Assembly (NCBI GenBank): GCA_045531585.1
Contig: JAZSEH010000006.1
Coordinates: forward strand, 33,237 to 97,236
Direction of reading: 5' to 3'
Length of the DNA: 64,000 nucleotides
Origin: SIG587 sp045531585
GTDB lineage: Bacteria > Bacillota > Clostridia > Oscillospirales > Acutalibacteraceae
This document shows positions 53,272 through 61,972 of this stretch, one piece after another. The notes beneath the pieces were generated by a model. It searched no databases. It was not told the origin of the DNA and worked only from the letters and a program-made list of their open reading frames with translations. The position numbers were made by a program, and so were the translations under genes. Numbering within the stretch: the stretch's first letter is position 1; every line of letters starts with the position of its first letter.

Positions 53272-53483
53272 GACTTCCACCTCTTTTCATCAATAAAAAC
53301 AAATTTTTTTCAACTACAAAAATAATTATAGTATATTTTTTAATAGGTTTCAAGCCTTTAATATAAAAATTATACAAAAACAGTTAAAAATTTTACTAAC
53401 GATAATTTTATAATTCATTTATAATGTAATTGGACGCGCACGGGTTAGCGCAAAAAATAAAAACAGAGAGGAATGTTTTTCAA
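53272..53483. other. Intergenic region with candidate -10 boxes
   Basis: This AT-rich gap separates the divergent araC and GPH symporter genes. TATAAT occurs at 53409-53414 and 53420-53425 upstream of the symporter but neither has a clear -35 at 17 bases, which would suit an activator-dependent promoter. Confidence 0.4.
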
Positions 53484-55058
53484 ATGGAAAACAATCGCAC
53501 ACCCCGCAAGTTTGGTATACGCGATAAACTCGCATATGCAGCCGGCGACCTAGGATGTAACATGAGCTTTGCCTTAAAGGGTACAGTTCAAACTTTTTGG
53601 CTTGTTTATATGATGATGGAAACAGGCCTGCTTTCTGTGTTGCTTTTAGTAGTACAGATTTGGGATGCGATTAACGATCCCCTTATTGGTTCAATGATTG
53701 ATGCCGATAGAAGAAATTATAAAATGGGCAAATTCAAGACTTATATTTTTATCGGTGCTTGCGGCCTTTTGGTCGGTGGAGCTGCTGTGTTTTTACCTTT
53801 TCCCAACGCCTCGGTTGTTATAAAAGCTATTCTCTTTATTTTAGGTTACATAATTTGGGATGCTTTTTACACGGTTGCCAATGTTCCTTACGGTTCTATG
53901 CTACCATTAATAACCTCCGATAAAGCTCAACAAGCAGAACTTTCTACATGGCGTTCGATTGGTTCAATTGTTGGTAACTTGCTACCAAATATGATCCTTC
54001 CAATACTAATTTGGAGAAACATTACTTTTAATGGTTCTGAAAACTTTTTTGATGATCTTTTTAAGAAGATTGTTCTTCCTGAAGGTGTTGATAAAACTCT
54101 TTTCTATACCAACCCTGAAACCGGTAAAGCATATGAGATAGGGGAAAGCATCATTAATCCTCTAACAAATAAACCTGCGCAAGAGCTTCTTGGAGAAAGG
54201 GTTTTTTGGGCAGCGCTTATTATGGGTATTCTTGGATTTATCGCTTTTCTTTTTATGATTAAATTTATTACAATACGTACAGACGAAAACACTGTAAAAA
54301 CAAACGAACAATCAGAAAAGATCAATATTATTCGTGCGTTTGGCAAATTTATGAAGAACCGTCCTGCTGTTGGCGCTACTGTTGCTGCAATGGGCATGTT
54401 CCTTGGCATGAACGCCGCTACAACTGCGACAACAATAATGTTTGCAACATATTTTGGAATGGCAGAGCTTTCTGGTGTTGTTCAGATGGTTGGTTTCCTT
54501 CCCTCAATTTTATTTATTCCTTTCATTAAGAAGATCGTTGTTAAATTCGGTAAAAAAGAAGCATCCGTTTTTGGCGCAATTGTTTCTCTTGTTGGCGCCG
54601 TTATTATGATGATATTCCCGGTTATACCATATAAATTTGCTCTTCCTGTATATATGGTAAGCCTAGTTATTTATGGTTTGGGTATGGGCTTTTACACATG
54701 TGTTTCTTGGGCGATGATGGGCGATGCTATTGACTACAATGAATGGAAGTTTGGCACTCGCGAGGAAGGCACTGTTTATTCTTTGCATTCTTTCTTCCGT
54801 AAATTAGCACAGGGTATAGGACCTTCTGTCGTTCTGCTTATAATGGGGACTCTCGGTTATGTTGAAAAATATGGAACAATGTTGCAAAGTTCTGAAACAG
54901 CATACAATATGTGCTGGCTTGTTGCGGGTCTTTATATGTTCAGTGCGATTTTACAATTTGTTGGTCTTGCTGTTATTTATAATATTGACAAGAAAACTCT
55001 TGAAAAAATGAATACAGAGCTTGCTGAAAGAAAAGTAGCTACAGCTGAAATTAAATAA
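53484..55058 (+). CDS. GPH-family sugar/hexuronide:cation symporter
   Basis: This 524-residue transporter belongs to the glycoside-pentoside-hexuronide MFS branch. RDKLAYAAGDLGCNMSFAL at the start, WDAINDPLIGSMIDADR (first-loop signature) and the NVPYGSMLPLIT block are typical. About 12 hydrophobic segments, with an insertion of about 70 residues between helices 6 and 7 that carries acidic, Asn-rich sequence. ATG 53484 with AGAGAGG; an upstream frame is not coding. The neighbours suggest glucuronide or galactoside uptake. Confidence 0.88.
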   Translation: MENNRTPRKFGIRDKLAYAAGDLGCNMSFALKGTVQTFWLVYMMMETGLLSVLLLVVQIWDAINDPLIGSMIDADRRNYKMGKFKTYIFIGACGLLVGGAAVFLPFPNASVVIKAILFILGYIIWDAFYTVANVPYGSMLPLITSDKAQQAELSTWRSIGSIVGNLLPNMILPILIWRNITFNGSENFFDDLFKKIVLPEGVDKTLFYTNPETGKAYEIGESIINPLTNKPAQELLGERVFWAALIMGILGFIAFLFMIKFITIRTDENTVKTNEQSEKINIIRAFGKFMKNRPAVGATVAAMGMFLGMNAATTATTIMFATYFGMAELSGVVQMVGFLPSILFIPFIKKIVVKFGKKEASVFGAIVSLVGAVIMMIFPVIPYKFALPVYMVSLVIYGLGMGFYTCVSWAMMGDAIDYNEWKFGTREEGTVYSLHSFFRKLAQGIGPSVVLLIMGTLGYVEKYGTMLQSSETAYNMCWLVAGLYMFSAILQFVGLAVIYNIDKKTLEKMNTELAERKVATAEIK

Positions 55059-55076
55059 TTCTAATCTATAACATTT

Positions 55077-55110
55077 AAAAAGTCCGACTGCAAAGGCGGT
55101 CGGATTTTTT
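55077..55110 (+). terminator. Terminator after the GPH symporter
   Basis: A 15-bp stem with two G-T pairs (55077-55091 with 55096-55110), loop AAAG, ends in six T. Confidence 0.88.
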
Positions 55111-55187
55111 AAAAGTTTAAAATTTGTATAAATATTGAAATATATTGTATTGTATAATGTAGTTGTAAAATAATATGGAGGTCATTT

Positions 55188-57440
55188 ATGAGAAAAATTC
55201 TTAATTATAATGCCAAATGGGCTTTTACCAAAATGGCAAATGAAGTTCCAGCAGAAATGCCCAAGCTTTGGGATTTCGTAAATCTTCCCCATAGCTGGAA
55301 CGCTCTTGACGGACAGGACGGTGGCTCTGATTATTATCGCGGTACCGCTTACTATGCCAAGACCATTGAAAAGAGCGAGCTTCCTAAGTGTGACCGCTAC
55401 TATCTTGAAATACAGGGCGCAAACTCCAGTGCTGACGTATATGTAAACGGCACAAAGCTTGCCCATCATGACGGTGGATATTCCACCTGGCGTGTAGATA
55501 TTACCGAGGCTCTTACCGAAATATCCCTGCTTGTTATTGCGGTGGATAACAGCGAGAATGACAGAGTATATCCACAAATGGCCGACTTTACCTTCTACGG
55601 CGGCCTTTACAGAGACGTGAATATTATCTGTGTAAATGAGTCCCACTTTGACCTTGATTATTATGGTGGTCCCGGTATAAAGGTTACCCCCGAGGTAAAT
55701 GGAACTGATGCAAACGTTGAGGTTGAGTGCTACCTTACAAATACAAAGGAAGGCCAACTCGTACGTTACACTATTTGTGATAAAGAAGGCGACGAGGTTG
55801 CCTGTGCTGAAAGCACCGACACCAAGGTTGACTTTAAGTTAAATAACGTTCATCTCTGGAACGGTAAGAAGGACCCTTACCTTTACACCGCAAAGGCTGA
55901 ACTTATTGAAAACGATGCCGTTATCGATAACGTTTCAACTCGTTTTGGTTGCCGTTATTTCGAAATAGACCCTGAGCGTGGCTTTATTCTTAATGGTGAG
56001 GAATATCCTCTCCGTGGTGTTTCTCGCCATCAGGACAGATGGGGAATAGGTAATGCACTTCTTCCCGAACACCATAAGGAAGATATTGACCTTATTTGCG
56101 AGGTTGGCGCAACAACAATTCGTCTTGCACATTATCAGCACAGTCAGTGTTTTTATGATCTTTGCGATGAGCGCGGTCTTGTTATTTGGGCTGAAATTCC
56201 TTATATATCTAAACATATGCCCACCGGAAGAGAAAATACAATTTCTCAGATGAAGGAGCTTATTGTTCAGAATTATAATCATCCAAGTATCGTTGTATGG
56301 GGCCTTTCTAATGAGATTGGTATCGGTGGAAGCGATGAGGACCTTCTTGAGAACCACCGTATCCTTAACGATATGTGCCACGAAATGGATAAAACCCGTT
56401 TAACCACTATTGCAGCCGTTTCAATGTGCAAAATGGAGGATCCATATCTCCAGATTCCCGACGTTGTTTCATACAACCACTATTTTGGTTGGTACGGCGG
56501 CGATACCACAATGAACGGACCTTGGTTTGATGAGTTCCACAAGAAATTCCCCAACATCCCCATAGGATGCAGTGAGTACGGCTGTGAGGCCCTTAACTGG
56601 CATACCTCTAATCCTATGCAGGGTGACTATACCGAGGAATATCAGGCATATTATCACGAGGAGCTTATTAAACAGTTCTTCACCCGCAAGTATATGTGGG
56701 CAACCCACGTTTGGAACATGTTTGACTTTGGTGCCGATGCTCGTAACGAGGGTGGCGAAAACGGTCAGAACCATAAGGGTCTTGTAACCTTTGACCGTAA
56801 GTATAAGAAGGATGCCTTCTATGCATACAAAGCTTGGCTCTCCGATGAAAAGTTTGTTCATATCTGTGGTAAGCGCTATATTGACCGTGTAGAGGATGTT
56901 ACCAAGGTAACCGTTTATTCTAATCTCCCTGAGGTTGAGCTTTTTGCCAACGGTGTAAGCCTTGGCAAGGTTGAAAGCCCTGAGCATTTCTTCTACTTTG
57001 ATGTTCCTAATAACGGTGTAACCAAGCTTGTTGCCGTTGCAGGTGACATTAAGGATGAAAGCCTTATCCGTAAGGTAGATACCTTTAACGAGGCTTATAG
57101 ACTTAAAGAGAAGGGCGCCGTGCTTAACTGGTTTGATATTGATGCTCCCGAAGGCTACCTGTCCCTTAACGATAAAATGAGTGACGTTATTTCCACCGTT
57201 CAGGGCAAACTTCTCTTTGCCGGCATTGCAGGAAAGCTTTTAGGTAGCAAAGGGAAGGACGGAAAGACAAAGGCCATGGGCTTCGAGGTAGGGCCTGAAA
57301 TGATGGCAATGATGGGCGGATTTACAGTTCTTCGTTTGTTCACCCTTATGAGTGGAATGTCTGATGTAAAATTTACTAAGGAACAGCTTCTTGACCTTAA
57401 CGCAAAGCTTAACAAGATTAAAAAGCCTAAGAAAAAATAA
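55188..57440 (+). CDS. Glycoside hydrolase family 2 (beta-galactosidase/glucuronidase type)
   Basis: This 750-residue cytosolic GH2 enzyme has a sugar-binding domain (NLPHSWNALDGQDGG; YVNGTKLAHHDGGYSTWRVDI), an Ig-like domain (about 175-270), and a TIM barrel with the acid/base Glu in WGLSNEIG and the nucleophile in IGCSEYGCE. NHKG fits the N-x-K motif that glucuronidases use to bind the carboxylate, but many GH2 beta-galactosidases have similar sequence here. A second Ig-like domain (about 555-625) is followed by a 120-residue C-terminal extension I do not recognise, ending in a Lys-rich tail. Next to hexuronide genes, glucuronidase is plausible. Confidence 0.88.
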   Translation: MRKILNYNAKWAFTKMANEVPAEMPKLWDFVNLPHSWNALDGQDGGSDYYRGTAYYAKTIEKSELPKCDRYYLEIQGANSSADVYVNGTKLAHHDGGYSTWRVDITEALTEISLLVIAVDNSENDRVYPQMADFTFYGGLYRDVNIICVNESHFDLDYYGGPGIKVTPEVNGTDANVEVECYLTNTKEGQLVRYTICDKEGDEVACAESTDTKVDFKLNNVHLWNGKKDPYLYTAKAELIENDAVIDNVSTRFGCRYFEIDPERGFILNGEEYPLRGVSRHQDRWGIGNALLPEHHKEDIDLICEVGATTIRLAHYQHSQCFYDLCDERGLVIWAEIPYISKHMPTGRENTISQMKELIVQNYNHPSIVVWGLSNEIGIGGSDEDLLENHRILNDMCHEMDKTRLTTIAAVSMCKMEDPYLQIPDVVSYNHYFGWYGGDTTMNGPWFDEFHKKFPNIPIGCSEYGCEALNWHTSNPMQGDYTEEYQAYYHEELIKQFFTRKYMWATHVWNMFDFGADARNEGGENGQNHKGLVTFDRKYKKDAFYAYKAWLSDEKFVHICGKRYIDRVEDVTKVTVYSNLPEVELFANGVSLGKVESPEHFFYFDVPNNGVTKLVAVAGDIKDESLIRKVDTFNEAYRLKEKGAVLNWFDIDAPEGYLSLNDKMSDVISTVQGKLLFAGIAGKLLGSKGKDGKTKAMGFEVGPEMMAMMGGFTVLRLFTLMSGMSDVKFTKEQLLDLNAKLNKIKKPKKK

Positions 57441-57451
57441 AATATAATCCA

Positions 57452-57486
57452 AAAAACCACGCATCCGTGCGATGCGTGGTTTTTAT
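57452..57486. terminator. Bidirectional terminator between GH2 and araC
   Basis: A 13-bp GC-containing stem around CGTGC with A run before and T run after ends both convergent genes. Confidence 0.9.
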
Positions 57487-58304
57487 TATTCCTTAAATCC
57501 TTTGGCGAATTCAAGAGGAGAAATTCCAATCTTCTTTTTGAACAGTCTGCAAAAATAAGAAGGGTCGTTGAAACCCAACATTTGAGCAATTTCAGTCACC
57601 GAATCAGCTCCGCTTTGAAGTAGTTTTTTTGCGTACTTAATTTTACCGTTTATTCTATATTCAACAGGACTCATACCCGAGTATTTTTTAAAAAGTCGGC
57701 GAAAGCAGGAAGGACTTACGTTACAAAGTTTGGCAACCTCATCGATGGAAAGTAACTGTTTTGTATCGGTTTCTAAATACTTTATACCTTCTTCAATAAG
57801 ATGAAATTCTTTTGAAATAACGGCTTGCTGTCTGTACTGCTCACATATTAATGACAGTATTTGATAAATTGTTGCTTTAAGCTTTGGAAAGTTAATAAGA
57901 TTTGCAGAGTAAATCCCAACAGTTTCATAAAAAAGTTCCTTTAAAAATGGAGAAACACCCTGTCCAAGGGATATAATGCCGTCTGATGCTTTGAAAGCGG
58001 CGGAGTCGGAACTAAGTTCAAATTCAATAAGCGTTGTGCTGTTAACGCCATGCAGGCAGTTAATAAATTTAGTGGAATATTTACTGCCCTGCGGTATATA
58101 AAGGAGTGTACCGTTTTTTATAGTAAAATTACTTTCAGAGGTTTCATATATGCCGTCACAACCTTCAAACAGTAATAAACAGCTTGTTTTTCTGGGGACA
58201 TTCATTCGGAAGGTGAAGCCTTCGTTCCAGCATTGATGCATTGCAAACAGATTTTTAATTTCAAAAGCTGTATTTGTAAGTTGGGAAAAATCTATAACGT
58301 CCAT
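57486..58304 (-). CDS. AraC family regulator
   Basis: This 272-residue AraC regulator has an N-terminal cupin-like half (MNVPRKTSCLLLFEGCDGIYE, TLLYIPQGSKY) and a C-terminal DNA-binding half with IDEVAKLCNVSPSCFRRLFKK and VTEIAQMLGFNDPSYFCRLFKK. ATG 58304 follows GGTGAT; a longer frame to 58397 would cover the promoter. It is divergent from thuA and convergent with GH2, so it may control either; thuA is the more likely target from the shared promoter region. Confidence 0.87.
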   Translation of the reverse strand: MDVIDFSQLTNTAFEIKNLFAMHQCWNEGFTFRMNVPRKTSCLLLFEGCDGIYETSESNFTIKNGTLLYIPQGSKYSTKFINCLHGVNSTTLIEFELSSDSAAFKASDGIISLGQGVSPFLKELFYETVGIYSANLINFPKLKATIYQILSLICEQYRQQAVISKEFHLIEEGIKYLETDTKQLLSIDEVAKLCNVSPSCFRRLFKKYSGMSPVEYRINGKIKYAKKLLQSGADSVTEIAQMLGFNDPSYFCRLFKKKIGISPLEFAKGFKE

Positions 58305-58322
58305 ATCTATCACCACGTAAAG

Positions 58323-58349
58323 AATATAACAGGAATGAAAAAATGTCAA
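58323..58349 (-). promoter_or_regulatory. Candidate promoter of the araC gene
   Basis: Minus strand TTGACA (58349-58344) is 15 bases from TATATT (58328-58323). The spacing is shorter than normal, so the promoter may be weak or activator-dependent. Confidence 0.35.
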
Positions 58350-58384
58350 GAGCGAAAAGTGCCAAAAATAAATTATATTATCCC

Positions 58385-58413
58385 TTGAAAAAGGCAAGTT
58401 TATTACTTATTAT
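58385..58413 (+). promoter_or_regulatory. Promoter of thuA and the Gfo/Idh gene
   Basis: TTGAAA (58385-58390) and TATTAT (58408-58413) are 17 bases apart, 29 bases before the thuA ATG. Confidence 0.65.
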
Positions 58414-58442
58414 GTAATTAAAAAGTACAAGGAAGTGTTGAT

Positions 58443-59228
58443 ATGGCAAAGCTTAATGTGACTGTGTGGAATGAGTTTATCCACGAAAAAGATGAAAAGA
58501 TAGCTAAAATATATCCCGATGGTATTCACGGAGCTATCGCACAGATGCTTGGTAAGTATAACGAGTATAATATACGTACCGCAACCCTTGAGGAACCCCA
58601 TTGCGGACTTAGCGACGATGTGCTCAATAATACAGATGTACTTATATGGTGGGGACATCTCGCTCACAGGTCGGTGCCGGACGAAATAGCTTTAAAGGTT
58701 AAGAACCGAGTGCTTGAGGGTATGGGACTTGTTGTGCTTCATTCTGGTCATCTTTCAAAGCCGTTTATTATGCTTATGGGCACTGCTTGCCGCTCAAAAT
58801 GGCGGGAAAATGATGAAAGGGAGCGTATATGGGTGATTGAGCCTGCCCATCCAATCGCTAAGGGTTTGCCTGAGTATATTGAGCTTGAAAAGGAAGAGAC
58901 CTATGGTGAACGCTTTGAAATACCAACCCCTGACGAGCTTGTATTTATAAGCTGGTTTTCAGGTGGTGAGGTATTCAGGAGCGGTTGCTGCTATAAGCGC
59001 GGTTTGGGCAAGGTGTTTTATTTCCGCCCGGGTCATGAGGAATATCCAACCTTTTACCGTGAGGATATAACCAAAATCATTAAAAATGCTATTGATTGGG
59101 CTCAGCCGTCTGGCGGCCCTAAGCCAACCCTGGGCAATTTCGCCGCACTTGAAAACGTTGGAGATAAATATGCCGGCAAAACCGAGGCCGAGCGTACACA
59201 TAAAAATTTATACGAGGCGGTAAAATAA
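58443..59228 (+). CDS. ThuA domain protein
   Basis: This 261-residue protein is a ThuA-like protein (trehalose-utilisation family, class I glutaminase-like fold). VWNEFIHEKDEKIAKIYPDGIHGA, DVLIWWGHLAHR, GLVVLHSGHLSKPF and FYFRPGHEEYPTF are characteristic. In rhizobia ThuA works with the ThuB dehydrogenase on trehalose and related disaccharides via 3-keto sugars. Here the next gene one base later is a Gfo/Idh dehydrogenase, so the pair may act the same way. The sugar is unknown. Confidence 0.9.
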   Translation: MAKLNVTVWNEFIHEKDEKIAKIYPDGIHGAIAQMLGKYNEYNIRTATLEEPHCGLSDDVLNNTDVLIWWGHLAHRSVPDEIALKVKNRVLEGMGLVVLHSGHLSKPFIMLMGTACRSKWRENDERERIWVIEPAHPIAKGLPEYIELEKEETYGERFEIPTPDELVFISWFSGGEVFRSGCCYKRGLGKVFYFRPGHEEYPTFYREDITKIIKNAIDWAQPSGGPKPTLGNFAALENVGDKYAGKTEAERTHKNLYEAVK

Positions 59229-59229
59229 A

Positions 59230-60276
59230 ATGAAAAAAATTGGAATAATCGGTTTAGGCGGAATATCACAAAAGCATATAAAGGAACTTAAAAATATTCC
59301 TGAGTGCGAAATATATACTATCTGTGATATTGATGAAATGAAGCTTGCAAAAGCGGGGGATGAGTTGTGTATTCCTGCACAGCTTCGCTTTACGGATTAC
59401 CGCGAAATGTTACAACTTAAAGAGCTTGATGCAGTTGAAATATGTACACCAAACTACCTTCACGTGCCTATGGCGGTGGATGCCGTTAATGCGGGCAAGG
59501 CGATTAACGTTGAAAAACCTCTCTCGGTTAATTGTGAGAGTGCTAAGCCATTGATAAAAGCCCTTGAAAAAAAGGATGTAAAAAATATGATGTGTTTTTC
59601 CTATCGCTTTATGCCTGCGGTGCGCTATGCCAAGATTCTGCTGGACAAAAAGATAATAGGAGATATTGTAAACATAAACGTTGAATATTTAAAGGACAGC
59701 GCATTTATGAAAGGGCGTCGTCTTGAATGGCGTTTTATTAAGGAATATGCGGGAACGGGAGTTTTGGGTGATCTGGGTGTTCACCTTATAGATATGGCAG
59801 AGCTACTCACGGGAAAAATTCAATCTGTATCAGGTGTGGCAGATGTAATCATTAAGGAGCGTATGTATCTTGACCGTGATGAGTACGGCAAAGTCGAAAC
59901 TGACGATTACTGTAGCTTCATCGCTAAAATTGAGGGCGGAATAAACGCAGGATTTATGATTACTCGTTGCGCCATAGGACACAGTAACACCATTAAGTAC
60001 GATATTTATGGCACAAAGGGCGTTATCTCTTTTGACCTCAATAATCCAAACGTTCTGGGAATTTGTACCGTAGAGGGAGAATTTGAAGCAAAAACCGTAC
60101 AAACCGTAACCGTGCCGGAGGAGTTCAAAATCACACAGGAGCAGATGTTTGTAGACCTATTGCACGATAAACCCTGTGAGTATCTTCCCACCGTTGCTGA
60201 TGGTTTCAGATATCAACAAATACTTGATTCACTGCTTCTTTCAAGTGTTGAGAACAGATGGGTAGATATTAACTGA
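59230..60276 (+). CDS. Gfo/Idh/MocA family oxidoreductase
   Basis: This 348-residue NAD(P)-dependent dehydrogenase has the Rossmann motif GIIGLGGISQKHI at the start, the EICTPNYLHVPMA and EKPLSVN blocks with the catalytic Lys, and a C-terminal beta-sheet domain with GVLGDLGVHLIDMAE. It oxidises or reduces a sugar, inositol or keto-sugar. One base after thuA, so they are co-translated. Confidence 0.93.
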   Translation: MKKIGIIGLGGISQKHIKELKNIPECEIYTICDIDEMKLAKAGDELCIPAQLRFTDYREMLQLKELDAVEICTPNYLHVPMAVDAVNAGKAINVEKPLSVNCESAKPLIKALEKKDVKNMMCFSYRFMPAVRYAKILLDKKIIGDIVNINVEYLKDSAFMKGRRLEWRFIKEYAGTGVLGDLGVHLIDMAELLTGKIQSVSGVADVIIKERMYLDRDEYGKVETDDYCSFIAKIEGGINAGFMITRCAIGHSNTIKYDIYGTKGVISFDLNNPNVLGICTVEGEFEAKTVQTVTVPEEFKITQEQMFVDLLHDKPCEYLPTVADGFRYQQILDSLLLSSVENRWVDIN

Positions 60277-60346
60277 TTTTATTCTTTCCTTTTTAAAAAG
60301 AATATGATATACTCAATATAAATTCTTTTGGTAGGGGATACCGTAT

Positions 60347-61717
60347 ATGCACAGTCTGTTTGTAAAGGATAAGACATTTTATAAAAATGTTGCAAAAATT
60401 TCAATTCCAATTGCCTTACAGGGGCTTATAACCACAGGCGTTAATATTATGGATACCGTTATGGTTGGAATGGTGGGGGAAACACAGCTTTCCGCGGTAT
60501 CACTCGCTAATCAGTTTATAGCTATATTTCATATTTTTTGTATGGGAATTGGAATGGGTGCTTCGGTTCTTGTATCCCGATATTACGGTATGCAGGATAA
60601 TTTCTCACTTAAAAAGACCATAACAATAATGCTAAGGCTTTGCTTAGTGCTTTCCTTGCTCTTTAGTATTGCAACTGTTTTCTTCCCTGAACAAATAATG
60701 CGGATATACACTGTGGAAGAGGATATCATAGCCTATGGAATACGGTATTTAAAATATTCGGTTGCAAGCTACGCGCTTCTTGGTTTATCCCTTACCTGCA
60801 CAATAGTCCTTAGAAACGTGGGACAGGTAAAAATACCGCTATATACCTCTATTGCGGCGTTTTTTATAAACGTAGGCGCAAACTATATGTTCATTTTCGG
60901 AAGGTTGGGTGCGCCTGAAATGGATGTAGCAGGTGCCGCAATAGGTACACTTATTGCAAGAATTTTTGAATTCTGTGTTATTTGCGGATATCTCTTTTTT
61001 AAGGATAAAAATATAGGCTATAGAATAAAAGATATATTTATGTCTGTTGGAAAAATGTGGCGTGAGTATATTCGTATAAGTATTCCCGTGCTCATAAGCG
61101 ACGGTATATTGGCCCTTGGCAACAACTCTGTTGCAATGGTTATAGGCAGACTTGGCGAGAACTTTGTGGCCGCCAACGCCGTAACCGCTGTTACACAGCA
61201 ACTAAGCTCGGTTATGATACAGGGCTTTTCTCAGGCAGGAGCAATAGTTACTGGCTATACCCTTGGTGAAGGGGATAGGGAAAAGGCCCACAGGCAAGGC
61301 TATGCCTTTTTGGGAATCGGCTTTGTTTTCGGTCTTATAGCTGCAGGAATGATAATGCTTATAAGTACGCCGATGATAAGTGCATATAATCTTTCACGGG
61401 AAACACAGATGATTGCAAAGGAACTTATGTGGTCAATAAGTATTATAATTGTCTTTCAGGCCACAAACAGTATAATGACTAAAGGCGTGCTTCGCGGCGG
61501 CGGAGATACAAAGATGCTGATGCTTGCAGATAATATTTTTCTGTGGGTAGCCTCCGTTCCCTTGGGAGTTTTAGCAGGACTTGTTTTGCATCTTCCTGCC
61601 TTTTGGATTTACTTTGCTTTAAAAATTGACCAGGTATTAAAGGCCGTATGGTGTGTTATAAGGCTTAGAAGCGGAAAATGGATTAAAAAAATAAGAACCG
61701 ATAATGAAATAGAATAA
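60347..61717 (+). CDS. MATE family efflux transporter
   Basis: This 456-residue 12-helix exporter belongs to the MATE family. KISIPIALQGLITTGVNIMDTVMVG in the first repeat and ANAVTAVTQQLSSVMIQGFSQAG in the second are typical. It would expel cationic compounds by Na+ or H+ exchange; the substrate is not determined. AGGGGA precedes the ATG at about ten bases. It has a strong terminator at the stop. Confidence 0.93.
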   Translation: MHSLFVKDKTFYKNVAKISIPIALQGLITTGVNIMDTVMVGMVGETQLSAVSLANQFIAIFHIFCMGIGMGASVLVSRYYGMQDNFSLKKTITIMLRLCLVLSLLFSIATVFFPEQIMRIYTVEEDIIAYGIRYLKYSVASYALLGLSLTCTIVLRNVGQVKIPLYTSIAAFFINVGANYMFIFGRLGAPEMDVAGAAIGTLIARIFEFCVICGYLFFKDKNIGYRIKDIFMSVGKMWREYIRISIPVLISDGILALGNNSVAMVIGRLGENFVAANAVTAVTQQLSSVMIQGFSQAGAIVTGYTLGEGDREKAHRQGYAFLGIGFVFGLIAAGMIMLISTPMISAYNLSRETQMIAKELMWSISIIIVFQATNSIMTKGVLRGGGDTKMLMLADNIFLWVASVPLGVLAGLVLHLPAFWIYFALKIDQVLKAVWCVIRLRSGKWIKKIRTDNEIE

Positions 61718-61747
61718 AAAAGAGATGCCGTGAGGCATCTCTTTTTT
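61716..61747. terminator. Bidirectional terminator
   Basis: A 14-bp perfect stem (61716-61729 with 61734-61747), loop GTGA, flanked by A and T runs. It ends the MATE gene and the convergent small gene. Confidence 0.9.
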
Positions 61748-61961
61748 ACAGTTTAAAATCTTCGTCAGAATAGTTTTTTGATATTGTAATTTTTTTCGGG
61801 ACCCTTTTAAAAGGGTCGTATTTGTATTTATGACATCTGTCATCAGGGCGGGTTACACCCTTATGTTTGCAGATAACTTCATCGTCAAAATTGGAAATTC
61901 TTGCATATTCACAGTATTTGCAGGCAGGGGAAAGCTTTTTATTAAATATTCCTTTAGACAT
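61746..61961 (-). CDS. Small Cys-rich protein, unknown function
   Basis: This 71-residue basic protein has four Cys in the pattern CKYC, about 14 residues, CKH, then CHKY, followed by YDPFKR. Cys and His spacing suggests a zinc knuckle. It has no signal or membrane segment. A very good SD (AGGAGAGG) and tight position 11 bases after the ABC exporter stop support a real gene. I recall similar short proteins in Clostridia but no function. Confidence 0.8.
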   Translation of the reverse strand: MSKGIFNKKLSPACKYCEYARISNFDDEVICKHKGVTRPDDRCHKYKYDPFKRVPKKITISKNYSDEDFKL

Positions 61962-61972
61962 TTTATCCTCTC

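Noticed and set aside
53484..55058. Horizontal transfer of the GPH symporter from its AT-rich look
   Set aside because: The difference is slight and I could not measure codon usage.
55188..57440. Firm call of beta-glucuronidase from the N-x-K motif
   Set aside because: Similar sequence occurs in GH2 beta-galactosidases, so the motif alone does not decide.
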